From Amyloporia xantha (Eukaryota > Basidiomycota > Agaricomycetes > Polyporales > Adustoporiaceae), in contig JAYKKR010000027.1 in assembly GCA_036971615.1 (NCBI GenBank), positions 310,001 to 374,000 on the forward strand: DNA of 64,000 nt, given 5' to 3'. Under the pieces are notes generated by a model. It ran no database searches. It was not told the DNA's origin and worked only from the letters and a program-made list of their open reading frames with translations. The position numbers were made by a program, and so were the translations under genes. Positions 39,838 to 51,918 of the stretch are shown here, one piece after another; the stretch's first letter is position 1, and every line of letters starts with the position of its first letter.

Positions 39838-42800
39838 TCAATTCATTATTCGACCATCAGACGAGCTATTACTGACTTCTATACTATTGATTGTTGTTAC
39901 AGCAAGATTCGATTTCGATTTCGGCTCGTCTGGAGGATCAACCATGGGTACCACGACATCCACCTTGTCTGGTTCTGCAGATAATTCTGCCTTGCGGTCG
40001 CCGACGTCCGCATCAGTCGCTACGACTTCGACTGGTGGTGGAGGCTCTGCGTTAGCGGAAAGTGGATGCGGTTCTTTGCCAGATATAGCAGCGGGTGAAC
40101 TCGATCGTCTTCGTTTGCGAGTATCAGGTGTGATGTCCTTCGCAATCATCTCCGAAGGTGGTAGAGGAATCAATGTGGTCTTGGTACTGGGGAAATCATA
40201 TTTGAACCTATTCAAATCGAAACGTCAGATTGGACATAAAACGAAGAGCACATGAGGTACACGAACTTCATAGCTATCCACGACGCTCCGTCCCCCGAGA
40301 CGATGGTCCTCGTCGTACACAGATCCGAATCGGTGGCGGTCTCCACCTCGAGAGATATTGGCGAGTCCGAGTCTTCGGTAGATACAGGTGTCAGCAGCCG
40401 GCGTTTCTTCCTCGGGGGCCGCGCACATTCGCATACGACAGACCGTCGATCGGCATACTCCCGAAGCCGCTGTGCACGATTCTTCAAACCAGCAGAGTGT
40501 GCAGTTCCTCGCTGGGAATATCAAGATCAGACTTATCCAAATTGGAAAATAAATCCAATGCTCACCTCCACTAACGCTGCTGCTAGTATCTCGATGCCTG
40601 CACCATCGTGGCTGTTGCCCCAGCCAGCGCTGAGCAAGGTGCTCCCATCGTCCTCCGGGTCCGCATCAATCACCATCCTGCCATGACTTATCGCCTTCAC
40701 ATAAGGCGAGCCAAACCCGCCAATGAAACGTGCCTCCTTCGTGATCCGCACCTCGATGCGCAGGTCCTTCCCCTCACTCTTCGCCCGCCGCGTCTGGCTC
40801 CAGGTGATGAGCCCTGCATGCAGCGCGCACAGGAACAGATCCGAATCGTCAGTGTACACCCGCCGCATTCCGCGCAGTTCCTGTGGATGTGGACGCATGA
40901 AGTACGGGTGCGGGAGGATGGGCGCGATAGGGGGCAGCGCTGGGACAAGCGCGCCGCCCCATATGCGTGGCCGGGCTGGTCGTTTCGTCGGGAGGAAGCC
41001 GGAAGGAATGAGGAGCGTCGCGTGTATTTCCCGCGTCTGCTCTATAGGATTTGCATCCGGATGCGTACCTGGGAAATCAAGGTATGGGAATGGCGAGCGC
41101 GGATAGATATATGTCCCCAAGTGCACGGGCTGCTGTACATAAACGGGTCGAGGCGAAGATGAGCGCGGAGGTGTGAATACGCTACCTGAAGGGCCAGAGC
41201 CTGTTGGAAGCATGGGGGGAGCAAATCCTGACGCGTGCTGATAACCTGGCGGGGGTACATTCCCGACGATATGCGGGTGAGCGTGATGCATATGATTGGT
41301 CTGGTGCTGGTGCGGGTGCGGGTGCGGGTGCTGGTGCTGGTGCTGCAGGTGGCCATACAGTTGTTGATGTCGATGGGGAGTGAGCGCACCGTGCGATGAC
41401 ATTGGCGGGCCTTGACTCTGACTATTGGACATCTTCGACGAGCCTTGCGCAATCTGAGACTGTTGCTGACGTTCTTGCATCTGTTCGAACGACAGCTGCA
41501 CGTCTGGAGCCATCCCGGGGCCAATACTAGTTGACATATGAGGCCCGCTGGGCGAACCTGCGGCATGCTTACCGGGCTTCGTGGGGTGCACTGGAGTGAC
41601 AGCCGCAGGTGCGAGTTGATGATGGGAATGGGAGGGTCGGAGATGTTCATGCTGGGACGTCTGAGGCTGGCCCGTTCGCGCACCTCGCATGGCGTCCATG
41701 TCAAGTCTCTCTCTCTCCCTGTCTCTCTGCACCCTCTCATTCCGCTCTCTGTCCCGCTCTAATGTATTGTGCCACGCCATATCTTGTTCCCTCATCATCC
41801 ACTCCCTCTCCTCCATCTGACCCTCTCGTTCACTCCCCATTTTGACGATCCTCCGCTCCTCGCGCTCCCTTTCCTTCTCCCGCGCAGCTTTCTCCTTCCC
41901 TGTCATTCTTCCGCCGCTAGCAAAAGGCGCAGCTTTGTCCGCGGCCCGTTCTGCGTCGCGCCTCCGCATCGCCTCCTCCGCCATAAACCGCTCCTGTTCG
42001 CGACGGATATCAGCAGCGACCAGAGCGCGATCTCTCTCCCTCTCCCTCTCAACGTTGCTCCTTCTCCCTCTCCATCTCCATCAACCTCTGCTCCCTCCCG
42101 CGCTCGTCCTCACTCACCTGGCTCGGAGTACGCGGCGGCGCAAACCGCGGCCAGACTTGTTCCTGCCCCATTTGCTCGCGCATCGGCGGCGGATGCTGCG
42201 CGCGCGTCCTCTGATACCACTCGTGCTCCGGATCGATATCGGGCCTCCCAAGCCCCTCCATGGGCCTCCCACCATCCATCTCGCGTTCCCGCGGCCGATC
42301 GCGCTCTCTCTCCTTCGCATGATGTCTCTCGCGCTCGCGCCGGGCCTCAGGCGACTCACCGATAGCAGCCCCTCGCGGATCCCTCTCCCTTTCCCGCTCC
42401 GGCATCCTATCTCGTTCTCGTTCTCGTTCTCGCTCGCGCTCCCTCTCCTTCATCGGGAAGCTCGGATTCCTGCCAATCGCGCCCGGACCAGAAAGCATAT
42501 GTGTCGGTGTCGGCGGGGCGGGTCCTCGCGTGTTCATGGCGGGGCCAACGCCGCCAGAGTTCGATGCGCGTGCGGACCCCGAGTACCCGCCCGTTTGGGA
42601 AGGAGGCTGTGCGTGGGGGTCAGGTCGAGGCCCGCCCGGCCCGCCATCACGATTGCGGTCGCCTCGGTCACCACTTCGGTCACGGTCACGTCCGCGGTCT
42701 CTGTCCCGATCGCGGTCGTCAAATGGCGGCGGGCGCAGGCTGCCCATCACCGGCGATCTCCGCCCGTGGTCAAAGCCCGGGGGTGGGTGGGTGCCGGGAT

Positions 42801-43770
42801 GATGATGGGTGTTCGGCGGGGGCAATCCCTGGGGGTGTGGGTTGGGCGGGAGGCCTTGAGCGTGTCCGCCGCCATATATCATAGAGGGTTCCAAGTAACC
42901 GTGAGGAGAGCGCATCGACCGCGAGGGTAGGTTTGAGCTGGGCGGTACGCCAGGACCGACGGGCGTAGGGTAGAGGGGAATGGGACCATGCCCTGGAGGC
43001 GGCATACTACCTGGTGGAGACACACCCAATCCCAGCTTGGGCGGTGCTGAAGGAGGGCCATGTGGGCTTGGAAGGGCGACGTACATTGACGACGGCGTGC
43101 TCGGCTGCGTATGCGCATGTTGAGGGGGGTGGGCGTATGACGACGGGTGAGTGCGCGGTGGTGGTGGAAAAGGGCGGTGCTCAAGATTATATTGCGGAGG
43201 CGGAGGACCTGCGCGCTGGTGATTAGCTCTAATTCTCGCAATGCGGAAATAGGTCGCCTAAGAAGCGGAAGCACGCGGGCACAATGAACAGGTAATATAT
43301 GCCTGCGAGTCACAGGGTCCGGTCCCTTGGCTCATGAATAGAAGTCACGAATTACCCCAAATGGGTCTTATAGCCAAAAAGAAAGCGAGAGAATCCTCGA
43401 GGACAGAGGACGTGACATACCTGGATGGGCGATGGGATTCGGCGGGCCAGGGTACTCGTGCGAGCGGGATGGCTCTGTCTCAGATCTCCTAGGCCTAAAG
43501 TCGTGCGGGGGTTGTAGAAAAGACGATGACGACGGCGGTGGCAGTGTCGCTCGATGAGGTGGTTGTGCATACTCTGGGGGCGGATAAGGACGATGAGGTG
43601 GTGGCGGTGATGGATATCGATGTGGGCGCGGAGACTGGGCTATGCTTGGCTGCGAGTGCTGATGAGGTGGGGAAGTGTGCGGGTGGGGCTGTGCTGGTCT
43701 GTCGTGGTCATAGATGCGGCCCTGGGGCGGGGACTGGTAAGAGTGTTGCTGTGCCTGCTGATGCTGCTGT

Positions 43771-43802
<32 letters not shown>

Positions 43803-43886
43803 GAGGTCGCGATCGCGCTGTTGCTGCCTGCGGCGATGCTCATGGTCGTCGGAGGGGGAGTCCTGGAGGAGGGCAGCGACGTTCAT
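39838..43886 (-). CDS. RXT3: Histone deacetylase complex subunit Rxt3
   Basis: Starts MNVAALLQDSPSDDHEHRRR and runs through a poly-Gln tract (about 43755-43806) and a very long Pro/His/Gln-rich region. Then come Arg/Glu/Asp repeats (RERERERERERDR, coded at about 42410-42460, and again near 41.7 kb) and the His-Pro run HQHQHPHPHPHQH. The conserved C-terminal Rxt3 domain is at about 41.1-40.2 kb: REIHATLLIPSGFLPTKRPA, IWGGALVPA, MRRVYTDDSDLFLCALHAGL, EVRITKEARFIGGFG, with a last exon RFKYDFPSTKTTLIPLPP. Rxt3 is a subunit of the Rpd3L deacetylase complex, repressing transcription. Low-complexity coding creates long spurious frames on the other strand. The C-terminal stop at 39838 is supported by frame only. 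Confidence 0.8.
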
Positions 43887-44749
43887 GGTGGTGGCAGAAG
43901 GGAAGACGGGAAGCGGATGAGAAAGGTTGAAGCGTCAACAAAACGCGGCCGCTGATCACAGGGGCAATCGAGATCGTTATCTGGCCTGCCGCGTATTATG
44001 ACATAAACAGGACATGTTTTCCCCAAGGCGCTCGCTATTCTCCCGTATTTGTTGCAATTCACTCGCAGATGAATACACTCAGAATAGCCCAAATACGACC
44101 ACCCGGAGCGCCATCGGGCCATGCAGTCACCTTGAGGGCTGAAAAGAGCGCCGAGGAGTTTGTTGCTAAAGAAAGTTGCCGCCACGCGACCACTGACACT
44201 CGATCACATCTCAGATCCTCGCCTGCACCTCTCCCGAGCGTCTAACGGCTCATCCCACGTTTGACCGCATAACAATACCACTCTTCCATATATTGACTCT
44301 GAGGGTGGACGGGACATAATGATGCAATTGGAATTTATGCAAAAGTTCTCAGGGCAAAGTTCACACACAACGTTTGAAAGGTCGGCCGTGACCTTTGGCC
44401 ACTATTCGTGCCTCGAGTGTCCGATCTTGCTGTCTGCCAAGGCTAGCAGCAACTCAATAAACTTGTTGCGCCATTATTTCAACCTATCACTCTGAGACGC
44501 AAAGATATATACAGGTGCACGGCAGTAGCAGACTTTATAGCTTCGGACGTTCGGAACTAAGTTGCGCGGCCAGTGGCCAGAGGTCATGTGATGTAGTCCT
44601 CAGAGAGGATTGGGGAATTGGGGACAAGGTACGACCATAAGCTCACAACCACCGCAGCGGACATATGATATGCAGAGACGTAGAATAGCAGCACAAAACA
44701 TCACGACGTATGTAAATTACAACTGTTCAAATGTCTTCCAAAACACCTT
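43887..44749. other. Intergenic between Rxt3 and RanBP3
   Basis: About 860 bp. It holds the Rxt3 promoter and the 3' flank of the RanBP3 gene. No gene is recognised; several short frames overlap. Confidence 0.4.
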
Positions 44750-47106
44750 CTATTCGCTAGGAATATGCGATTTGATCTCGTCTAACAGCTCTTCTGCAAT
44801 TTTGACCGTTTGAACCTGTGCCATGGACACGTCTCAGAAACGGCGAGAAGCGATGGAAGGTAAAGCAGACGTACCCTTAGATTGTAATGCGTCGTCGCGC
44901 CACCCTCGAACACGCTGACTCGGAGGTAGCGGGGATCTTGCGCAAGGAAGCACCGCATTCCTTTGAACAGTGGCGCATTGAGCAGCACCGTGTACACTGC
45001 ATCCTTTCGCATAACTGCAGACAAAGGAATAAGCACGCGAGACACATGACAAAGGAACGTATGCGTACTTAAACGCGCCCCTGTCCCATCATCTCGTCGG
45101 ACGTTCAGCCGCAACGTACCCGTCCCCCGCTCCTTCCACTGGTTCTCTGGGCTGAGCGCGAACAGCTTTCCCCTGACTTGGTAGACGGTCTCGTCGTCTT
45201 CCTCGCCAGTCACAGCTACGCGAAGATCAGGTCAGTATAAGGTCACAACAACACAAACGCACGACTCACTCTCTTGCTCCGTCAGCTCCAGCCGCCGCTC
45301 CTCATCACTAGCATCCTCCTGGTCCTTCTGCGCGCGCAAGCGCTCGCCAAAGCTCGACGAGCCGTTCACGCCGTCTTCCTCGTCCACGCCATTCCCTTGT
45401 TGCGAGTTGGCGTCGAGGATCCCCAGCCCCACTGAGGCCCTGCTCGGCGCCTCTGCGCTCGGGCCTGCGCTCGAGCCTTCTAACGCAGGGCTGCCCCGCT
45501 TCGGCGTAGTATGCGCGGAAAAGCTCTGCGCGCCACCCGCCGCGTATGCAGAGAACGCGTTTGTCGTACGCACACGCGACGGTGAGCGGCTGCGGGCGAG
45601 TGCACCGAAGAGGGGTGGTGGGGACTTTGGGCGCTTCGCGGCAGAGGCGAAGGGCGACGTCGTCGACGCAAATGCTTCGAAGCCCGTACGTTTGTGTACT
45701 TGTTGTTGGAGAGGGACTTCGGGTGACTTGGAGGGCGAGCTGGCGGTGCTGTTGGAGAAGGGGGACCCGGACAGGCTGGGGCTAGGGTTAGGGCTCGTGC
45801 TCGTGCTAGCCCATGCCGAGGATGGTGGCGAGGCCTTGGATCCGAATACGCTTGGACCCGATATAGACGCAAAGGGGGAGCTCAAGGAGGCATACGCCAT
45901 GAAGCCACCCTGACCGAACGAGATTAATCAAGATCCGAACGGACAAATTGGAGATACGCACAAAATTGGGCGACACAGTCGCCGAGGCCGGAAGGGACTT
46001 CTTCTGCGCCTGGACTACTTTCCGCTTTCTTTGATTCACTCCCCTCTTCGTCCGGAGGAGGCGTGGGGCGCTTCGTGACGCGTGGGTTCGCGTCGGTGTC
46101 AGGGTCATCCCGCTGCCGCTTGCCTGTAACGATCCCGTTCATTCCTGGAGACTCCTCGCCAGGCACATGCCTCTCGCTGACGGTCCTGTCTCCAAGTTTC
46201 CTCTTCACGCCCTTCTCCTGGTCCGATTCTGAGTCTGATCCGCGACGCGAATGAGGGGCGGAGGTGGGGACTGGGGGTATCGCAGAAGTCGACAAGACTT
46301 CTGGGTGGACATCAGAGCTGGCGATGTCCTCTGGGTCGGACGGCTGCGCGTCTGGCGGCACCTCGGCGGGGTCAGCTTCCCCGCCGTGTTCGTCCTCGCC
46401 CGCGTCGTCGGTGACCATAGGCGGGTTCTCTCCCTGTAGCAGCAGGGTCGGAACCGCGATCTCTTCGCCACCTGCGACCTTCGCCTCAATCGTGGCGTCC
46501 TCCCCTTGTTCGTCGACGCGAGACTCTGCCATCTCTTGGTCCTTATCGGCCCCTTTGTCTGCGCGCATGTTTCGCCAGGTGAGATCCTCGACGCCCTGGC
46601 TTATCTGCCGAATCTTTGTCTCGTGAGGCGGCGAACAGCTGAGGGCCGGGACCTCCTCCTCCTCTTGGGTCGTGTCGAGTTGCACACTGATCCTGTTCTT
46701 CTTCGCGGGTGTGCGCCGCTCCTTATGCTCTGTGTGGTCCACGTCGATGTCCTGCAGTGTGCAGTGGTCAGTGGCCGAAAGAAGAGACTGTGGTGAGGGC
46801 GAGGTTGACAGTGCGCCGCGAATGGCCCGCCAGGCTGTGTGGTTTTGAATATAGAAAGGAAGATAATGTAGCACGTACAATGGCGGTCGTCTGGGGGGTC
46901 GCTGGCTCCAAAGACACCTCTCTCTCACGCTTCCGGGACAGTTTGGATCCTCCTGACGAGAGATGGGGGGTCAGTGGACTATGGAGTGGCTACCGGCGAC
47001 AATGCGCACCCGTTGAATCATCGGGAGAGGGCGGTGTTGTTGGTGAAACGGAATCTTGTGAGTCCAGTTCTGGGGTTCTCGATGTGAGATCGTCCTGTTC
47101 GTTCAT
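44750..47106 (-). CDS. RanBP3/Yrb2-type Ran-binding protein
   Basis: The N-terminus MNEQDDLTSRTPELDSQDSV joins, across an intron, to a basic nuclear-signal-like KLSRKREREVSLEPATP and then KKNRISVQLDTTQEEEE. A long acidic disordered region follows. The middle exon has SPFASISGPSVFGSKASPPS and several Ser-Pro-Phe motifs recalling FG-nucleoporin-like spacing. The C-terminal RanBD1 domain reads EEDDETVYQVRGKLFALSPE, WKERGTGTLRLNVRRDDGTG, VMRKDAVYTVLLNAPLFKGM and HYNLRV, ending VKIAEELLDEIKSHIPSE. RanBP3/Yrb2/Hba1 are nuclear cofactors of exportin-1 and bind Ran-GTP. An upstream in-frame ATG at 47115 adds three residues. Confidence 0.85.
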
Positions 47107-48107
47107 GGTTATCATGGATATGTGGGCGGACGAAGAAGGAACGTGTAGGTCAACGTAGGACAGGCCGGAGCCAGTGGCACTGTGGCTTCGTTTGGGGGGC
47201 AGGTTATTTATGCCCAAATATGCCAAATATATCAATGATAAGTTCTATGTAAATAATAGCAAATTTGCAGATCGGCCCGATCGAGGTCACGATAACTTCG
47301 ATAAGTGAGTCAGTTTGAACGGAAACATATCTCGTTTCTTCCGCGACAGGTTCCCTGCGAGAATCGACATGGCTAACATGTAGTCGATAGTGGATATCAT
47401 GTCTCTTTCTTATGTCTATTCTAGACGAATGCCAGGAAGGTGTTCCCGCTGCAATGCGACCGAGTACACCATCAGTTCTGCGGTCAGCGTGGAACCACAC
47501 AGGTCAAATTTAGCGCTTGGCAGGGTTTCTTATAACCTCATTCCCCGTGGGGTGTTCAATCTGTCAGTGATGGACCTATATTCACCACACAGAGCGTTTT
47601 TCGTGCTAATATCCTGTTAACATACTTCAGATCAACTGCGAAAGGAGGCCACACCACAACCAAGCTTAAGGAGGCCGTTGGTCATCCGGCAGTGATATCG
47701 GGCTCAAGCTGTTCTTCCAGGGAACGTTTCTAGTAGAACGCAAGTTCTATTGTTCGTTCTGTGGAGGACGCAACGCTTAGCGTTGTAGCACAAAGCAAGA
47801 ATATCTGGTTCGTCCGCTTTGTCATCAAAGCAGGTTGTTGAGATGTGCTCATATCTCAACCCTTTGCGCTGCTTGTTCATGCTACTTTTTGTTCTCTCTT
47901 TGACCCTGTGTAGCCGATACCAACCGGTCTTTGCATGGTAAGTTTGTCATCTCATGTCAGACAATTTCACGCGCATTTTTTTAATATTCCATATTTAAGG
48001 CATCCGCTGCTGCAACCCTCTTTCAACCAACCCTCCCATATTCTGAGCCTGTCCATCTTTCCACTGCATCGAACGAAAACATCCTTCACAAGCTTCTTGG
48101 AGGCACG
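47107..48107. other. Divergent promoter region
   Basis: About 1 kb between RanBP3 (-) and the F-box gene (+). It contains the 5' leaders of both. An open frame extends upstream of the F-box start to 47935, but its sequence lacks any protein-like feature. Confidence 0.45.
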
Positions 48108-49821
48108 ATGGCGGATAATGTACAATTCAATGAGTACGTATCGTCTTAAATCTATACAGCATAGTCTGACTGGCAGCAGTTTCAGAGCCGACGATAATCC
48201 GCCCGGGCAGGCGGCTCCACACCTCCCAGCGCTGTCACAGGAGCTATACGACATGTTCATTGATACGCTCAGTGGTCCGACGGTCAGAGCGGATCTACAT
48301 GCGTGTACGCTTACTTGTCGTGCATGGCTTCATCGAAGCCGGACGCGCTTGTATCGCCGTATCTGTCTGAAACCCCTCACTAACATCGACCGTTTCTCCG
48401 CCATCTACACTCCAGAGGGCTTGTTGCCATATGTGCGGGAAGTGATGATCATAGGATGCTTGATGCCTGGCCAGTACAAGGGCGAAGACGTCGACTCGGG
48501 ACTCGACTCTGATGGCGAGACTGACCACGCCTGGATGAATAACCTCATTCCCTTCCTTACGAGGTTTACCAATGTGGACTGGCTTCATTTGCACGATCTC
48601 AGCTGGGGCGACATCAACACCCCAACGCGGCAGTTCTTCCTCACGCACTTCAGGCGCACCCCTCGGCTGACCCTGTCAGCAGTGGACTTTTGGAACTCGA
48701 ATCAACTGTTCCGAACTCTACAAGCGTTTCCGTACCTCACTGGACTCAGCATGGACCGTATGTCTTGGCATCTTGCCAACCACACCAAGCTGCAAATGCA
48801 CAGCCGTGAGCCTCTCCGACTGCGATACCTCCACTTGGGCAAGACGGAGGCCGCTCGGTACCGCCCTTTTGTGCAATGGCTCATTGGTTCACGGGAGACA
48901 GTGACTGTCGACTCTGCATTCATCATTTGGGAAGACACAGACGTGAAGACTCTTATTGCCCTCGTGCGGAGGATCGCTCCTTCGCTGAGGAGTTTAGTGT
49001 ATCAGCAGTGCCTGGTGCTGCCTGGATGTGAGTGTCTCCATGTGTTGGCTGTTGAAAAGGAAGTAACTGTCTGTTTAACAGCCGATCTACTCCAAGCACA
49101 AGTGGTGCCGTGGACCGCACCCACCGTTCCTCAAGTCGGTCATATTCCAATTAATAACGGGCAGATGGCGTTACACGATGTCGACATGGTCGATGATGAT
49201 AATGACAGCGACGAAGGCGACGGCAATGACGATGAAGGTGACGTCAACGACGATGAAGACAACGACGGCGATGGCGCCGACGAGTTGAATGACCAAGGTT
49301 TTAAAGTTGCCCCTCCGCTTGAACTCGAGGACGACGACCCTGAGGAAGCAGAGGAATTTGAAGACTATCTCAGTGTCCACTCTACTGTCCCTCGCGAGGG
49401 TAGCGCCAACACAGAAGGCCTGGAACTGCTCAGGCAAGCCCCTATTGAAGACAGTGCGATCGTGAGATTGCACGCGCGTATCGTCTGGTCATCGCTCGCG
49501 CCTTTCGGCATCAAACTGCTGTGCCAGCTCCTCTCCGCTCGAACCAAGATCTTTTCGCTGTCGCTGATTTTCCGTAGCCTCAGGCACTGGCAGACGACGG
49601 ATTGGGGCACTGTTGATTCTATGCTAGATGGTGCGACTCCGCGTACCGTCGATGGTGCTGTTTTCGTTCTATCCCTGCAAGATATTCGCGGACTTACTCA
49701 ACAGACAAATGTCGAGGGACTGCGGAAACTATTGGAAAGGAAGTTACCTTTAGTGCGGGCGCGGAATGTATGGTGTGTGAAGTTTGGAAGCGCGGTACTT
49801 TGGTCAGGAAATTCACCCTAG
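48108..49821 (+). CDS. F-box-like protein with acidic loop
   Basis: Exons 48108-48133, 48177-49027 and 49082-49821 join in frame to 538 aa starting MADNVQFNDSFRADD. This start uses a 43-nt intron; a 54-nt in-frame intron follows later. Residues 25-70 read LPALSQELYDMFIDTLSG, LHACTLTCRAWLHRSRTRLY, the degenerate F-box-like motif of Agaricomycete proteins, followed by leucine-rich-repeat-like segments (LIPFLTRFTNVDWLHLHDLS, LFRTLQAFPYLTGLSMDRM, RLRYLHLGKT). A strongly acidic insert of about 60 residues (DDDNDSDEGDGNDDEGDVND and on) sits before the C-terminal helical part. F-box proteins recruit substrates to SCF ubiquitin ligases; the substrate is unknown. Confidence 0.65.
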
Positions 49822-50280
49822 TTGTATACATGGAGTTTGTCACTGGTAGTAGCTGTTGTAGGCGTTGGCTATCACGCTGTCGAAATGTTTATGCCATTCT
49901 TCCGAAGCATACATACCTTCTCATTCAAGTTTGATGGCTTTGACCCGAACGATCGTGTTGTAAGTTGGGTACGTACAATATATCATGCTCGACGAGTTCC
50001 CGGCGCCGAGGTGACCAGGAGCGCATTCTAAAAATGGCGCAGATTGTCCAGACAGTCTGGAACAAATTCGTCGAGGCTACGCCATAGACCAGTGGTGAGT
50101 GATTTTTTCAGGACCTGAAAATCCCAATCATCGAGAGTCAAGAGTCGAGAATCACTGTTGCACGTGCTGTATGGGATGATCCTTATCTCGATCCACAGTT
50201 TAATTACCCCGGTTGCCCCGCACATTGATGAGCGACCAAGATTGGCGTGTATCCAGTTCACCAGACCTAAGAACACCCTC
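49822..50280. other. Intergenic downstream of the F-box gene
   Basis: About 460 bp. A 69-codon plus-strand frame follows the F-box stop directly but has no matching splice donor, so I treat it as 3' flank. The right end meets the duplicated DUF7330 segment. Confidence 0.4.
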
Positions 50281-50665
50281 CTTTACCTCTGACATATGGC
50301 AGTTCCAACTTCCAACGCAGCTCACCCTTCAAAATGTAACATCAGGCTGCGGAATGTCTGATACGACCAGGCACAAAGCGCATGAACAAAGCTCTGCCTC
50401 GAGTAAGGCCACATTACATCCAGACGCTCTCACGGCGGCGCATCTGACAATGTTGATCATATGCTGATATTGCTGCGAGCTGCGAGCTGCGCACTGCGTA
50501 CTGCGCCGCCGTGAGCTTTACGGCGGGTCCCATATAAGATGGCTCGTCAAGTTAGCGAATCTTCAAAATTCCAGAGCCGTCTAGTGTCCTATTTACGGGC
50601 AGCCTTTTTAGTTTCATTTCATTTCATCTTGCAGTTGCTCTATTCATCTTCTTCCTGTGCCCACG
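50281..50665 (+). promoter_or_regulatory. Duplicated promoter region of DUF7330 copy 3
   Basis: Homologous in inverted orientation to 39075-39440. It contains CCTCGAGTAAGGCCA near 50398, CAGACGCTCTCACGGCGG near 50419, a CTGCGAG/CTGCGCA/CTGCGTA array at about 50465-50502, a TATA-like TATAAG at 50533-50538 and the 17-nt element GTCCTATTTACGGGCAG at 50586-50602, 63 nt before the ATG. It is the only one of the three elements with T instead of C at position 9. Confidence 0.65.
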
Positions 50666-51918
50666 ATGCTCACCGAAATATATAATATTGAGGACAAGCA
50701 CGGTTACCCCGGAGAGAAAGAGCCCGATCAGGTCTGTCGTTTTTCTAGCCATTTGTCTTGTACCGCTGGTTAACATGCTGGAAACACTGGGTAGCTTCGC
50801 GATGTCGATGATGTGCCGCCTACTTATGCCGCATCATCGAGTGCTGGTCAGATCTATGTCACTCCTGCAGCCAGACAAGCAACTGGGGAAACATGCACTC
50901 CAATTCGGTCCAACTCGGTGCTCAATCAGGCCGTTATGAAACCCCTGAATCATGTATATCTCTTCTCCAAGCGGAACACTATCTCTGGTCAGTAGAGGTC
51001 AATCTATTGGCCTTCGTTGCTTCTGACGACTGATGTGGTCATAGGATCGTACCTGATCGATCCGCTGGTCTCGGTATCTTCAATCGCTGCCGCCTCCTTC
51101 CCAGGAAAAGGCCTACGCAAGCTCAACACTCAGCATTCTCGCAATATGGGAAACCGTGCCATATTCGGTGACTGGGCCTGGGGACAGCATGATTTGCCCG
51201 AGGTGAATGCAGCGTTTAGGACTCGGCACAACGCCATCAATGTACAGGTTGGGATTGTTGGCACGGAGTTCGTCAATGCGCATCCAGGCGATATGCAGCA
51301 AGCACGGGTGATGGCCTCAAGCCGCCACGGAAATATTCTAATGAATCTTGTAAGTATTCCATCCAAGTCGTAGGCTGAATCATATTGACATGGATTCTAG
51401 TTCGAGATCCAACAGGGCCGATGTGTCGATCTCAATGTATCGAGTCGGAGTGGTGAGGGGCAAATGACCGAGCTGTGATTTGCTAAATTGCTAATCTCAT
51501 AATGTACTTGCTAGGTAACATCATTGTTCTCTTGCCCCCGAATTTCGCTGGTCCTATCACCATTCGCCACAAGCGTGGTCTTGATCACGTTAAGTTCTTA
51601 CCTGCGTTTGCGGAGCGTGCGGGCGTCCTACGCACTTCCGACCGTGAGACGGTCGTGGTTCTCTCTCCTGCTGCTTCGGTGTTGGAAGGTTCTTCTACTG
51701 TAGTGGATAATAATCTTTGCGTTGTGGGCACCCGGGCTGGCAAGGTCACTTTTGGGGTTAGTGGCTTGGATAGCGTGGACGACCTGGCTGACGACGGATT
51801 CGGGCTGATGGACCTGCTTGGTGAATGCGTGCAGGTGGGAGTACAGATGTTGGAAGGTGCACTGATAAGGCGGCGTAACCAAGTGTACGGTAGCATTCGG
51901 GAGCGTTATGTGAGATAG
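50666..51918 (+). CDS. DUF7330-type protein, copy 3
   Basis: Exons 50666-50731, 50795-50987, 51045-51349, 51401-51452 and 51515-51918 join in frame to 339 aa. The start is MLTEIYNIEDKHGYPGEKEP. All motifs of copy 2 recur: FSKRNTISGSYLIDP, LRKLNTQHSRNMGNR, VNAAFRTRHNAINVQV, ASSRHGNILMNL, GNIIVLLPPNFAGPITI, FLPAFAERAGVLRTSDRE and VVGTRAGKVTFGVSGLD. Two beta-strand-like repeats, SSRHGNI and TRAGKVTFG, are shared by all three copies. The reading frame is intact and all splice sites are canonical, so recent duplication rather than decay is indicated. Function unknown. Confidence 0.75.

Noticed and set aside
41842..42930. 362-codon plus-strand open frame rich in Ser, Leu, Arg and Pro
   Set aside because: It is the opposite strand of Rxt3 charged repeats; the Rxt3 frame has splice sites and a conserved domain, this one has none.
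47935..48107. Upstream extension of the F-box frame
   Set aside because: An alternative start at 48108 with a canonical 43-nt intron gives a better N-terminus; the extension is not protein-like.
50463..50512. CTGCG repeat array considered as CRISPR-like or tandem element
   Set aside because: Units are 7 bp without spacers; this is a promoter microsatellite shared by the DUF7330 copies.
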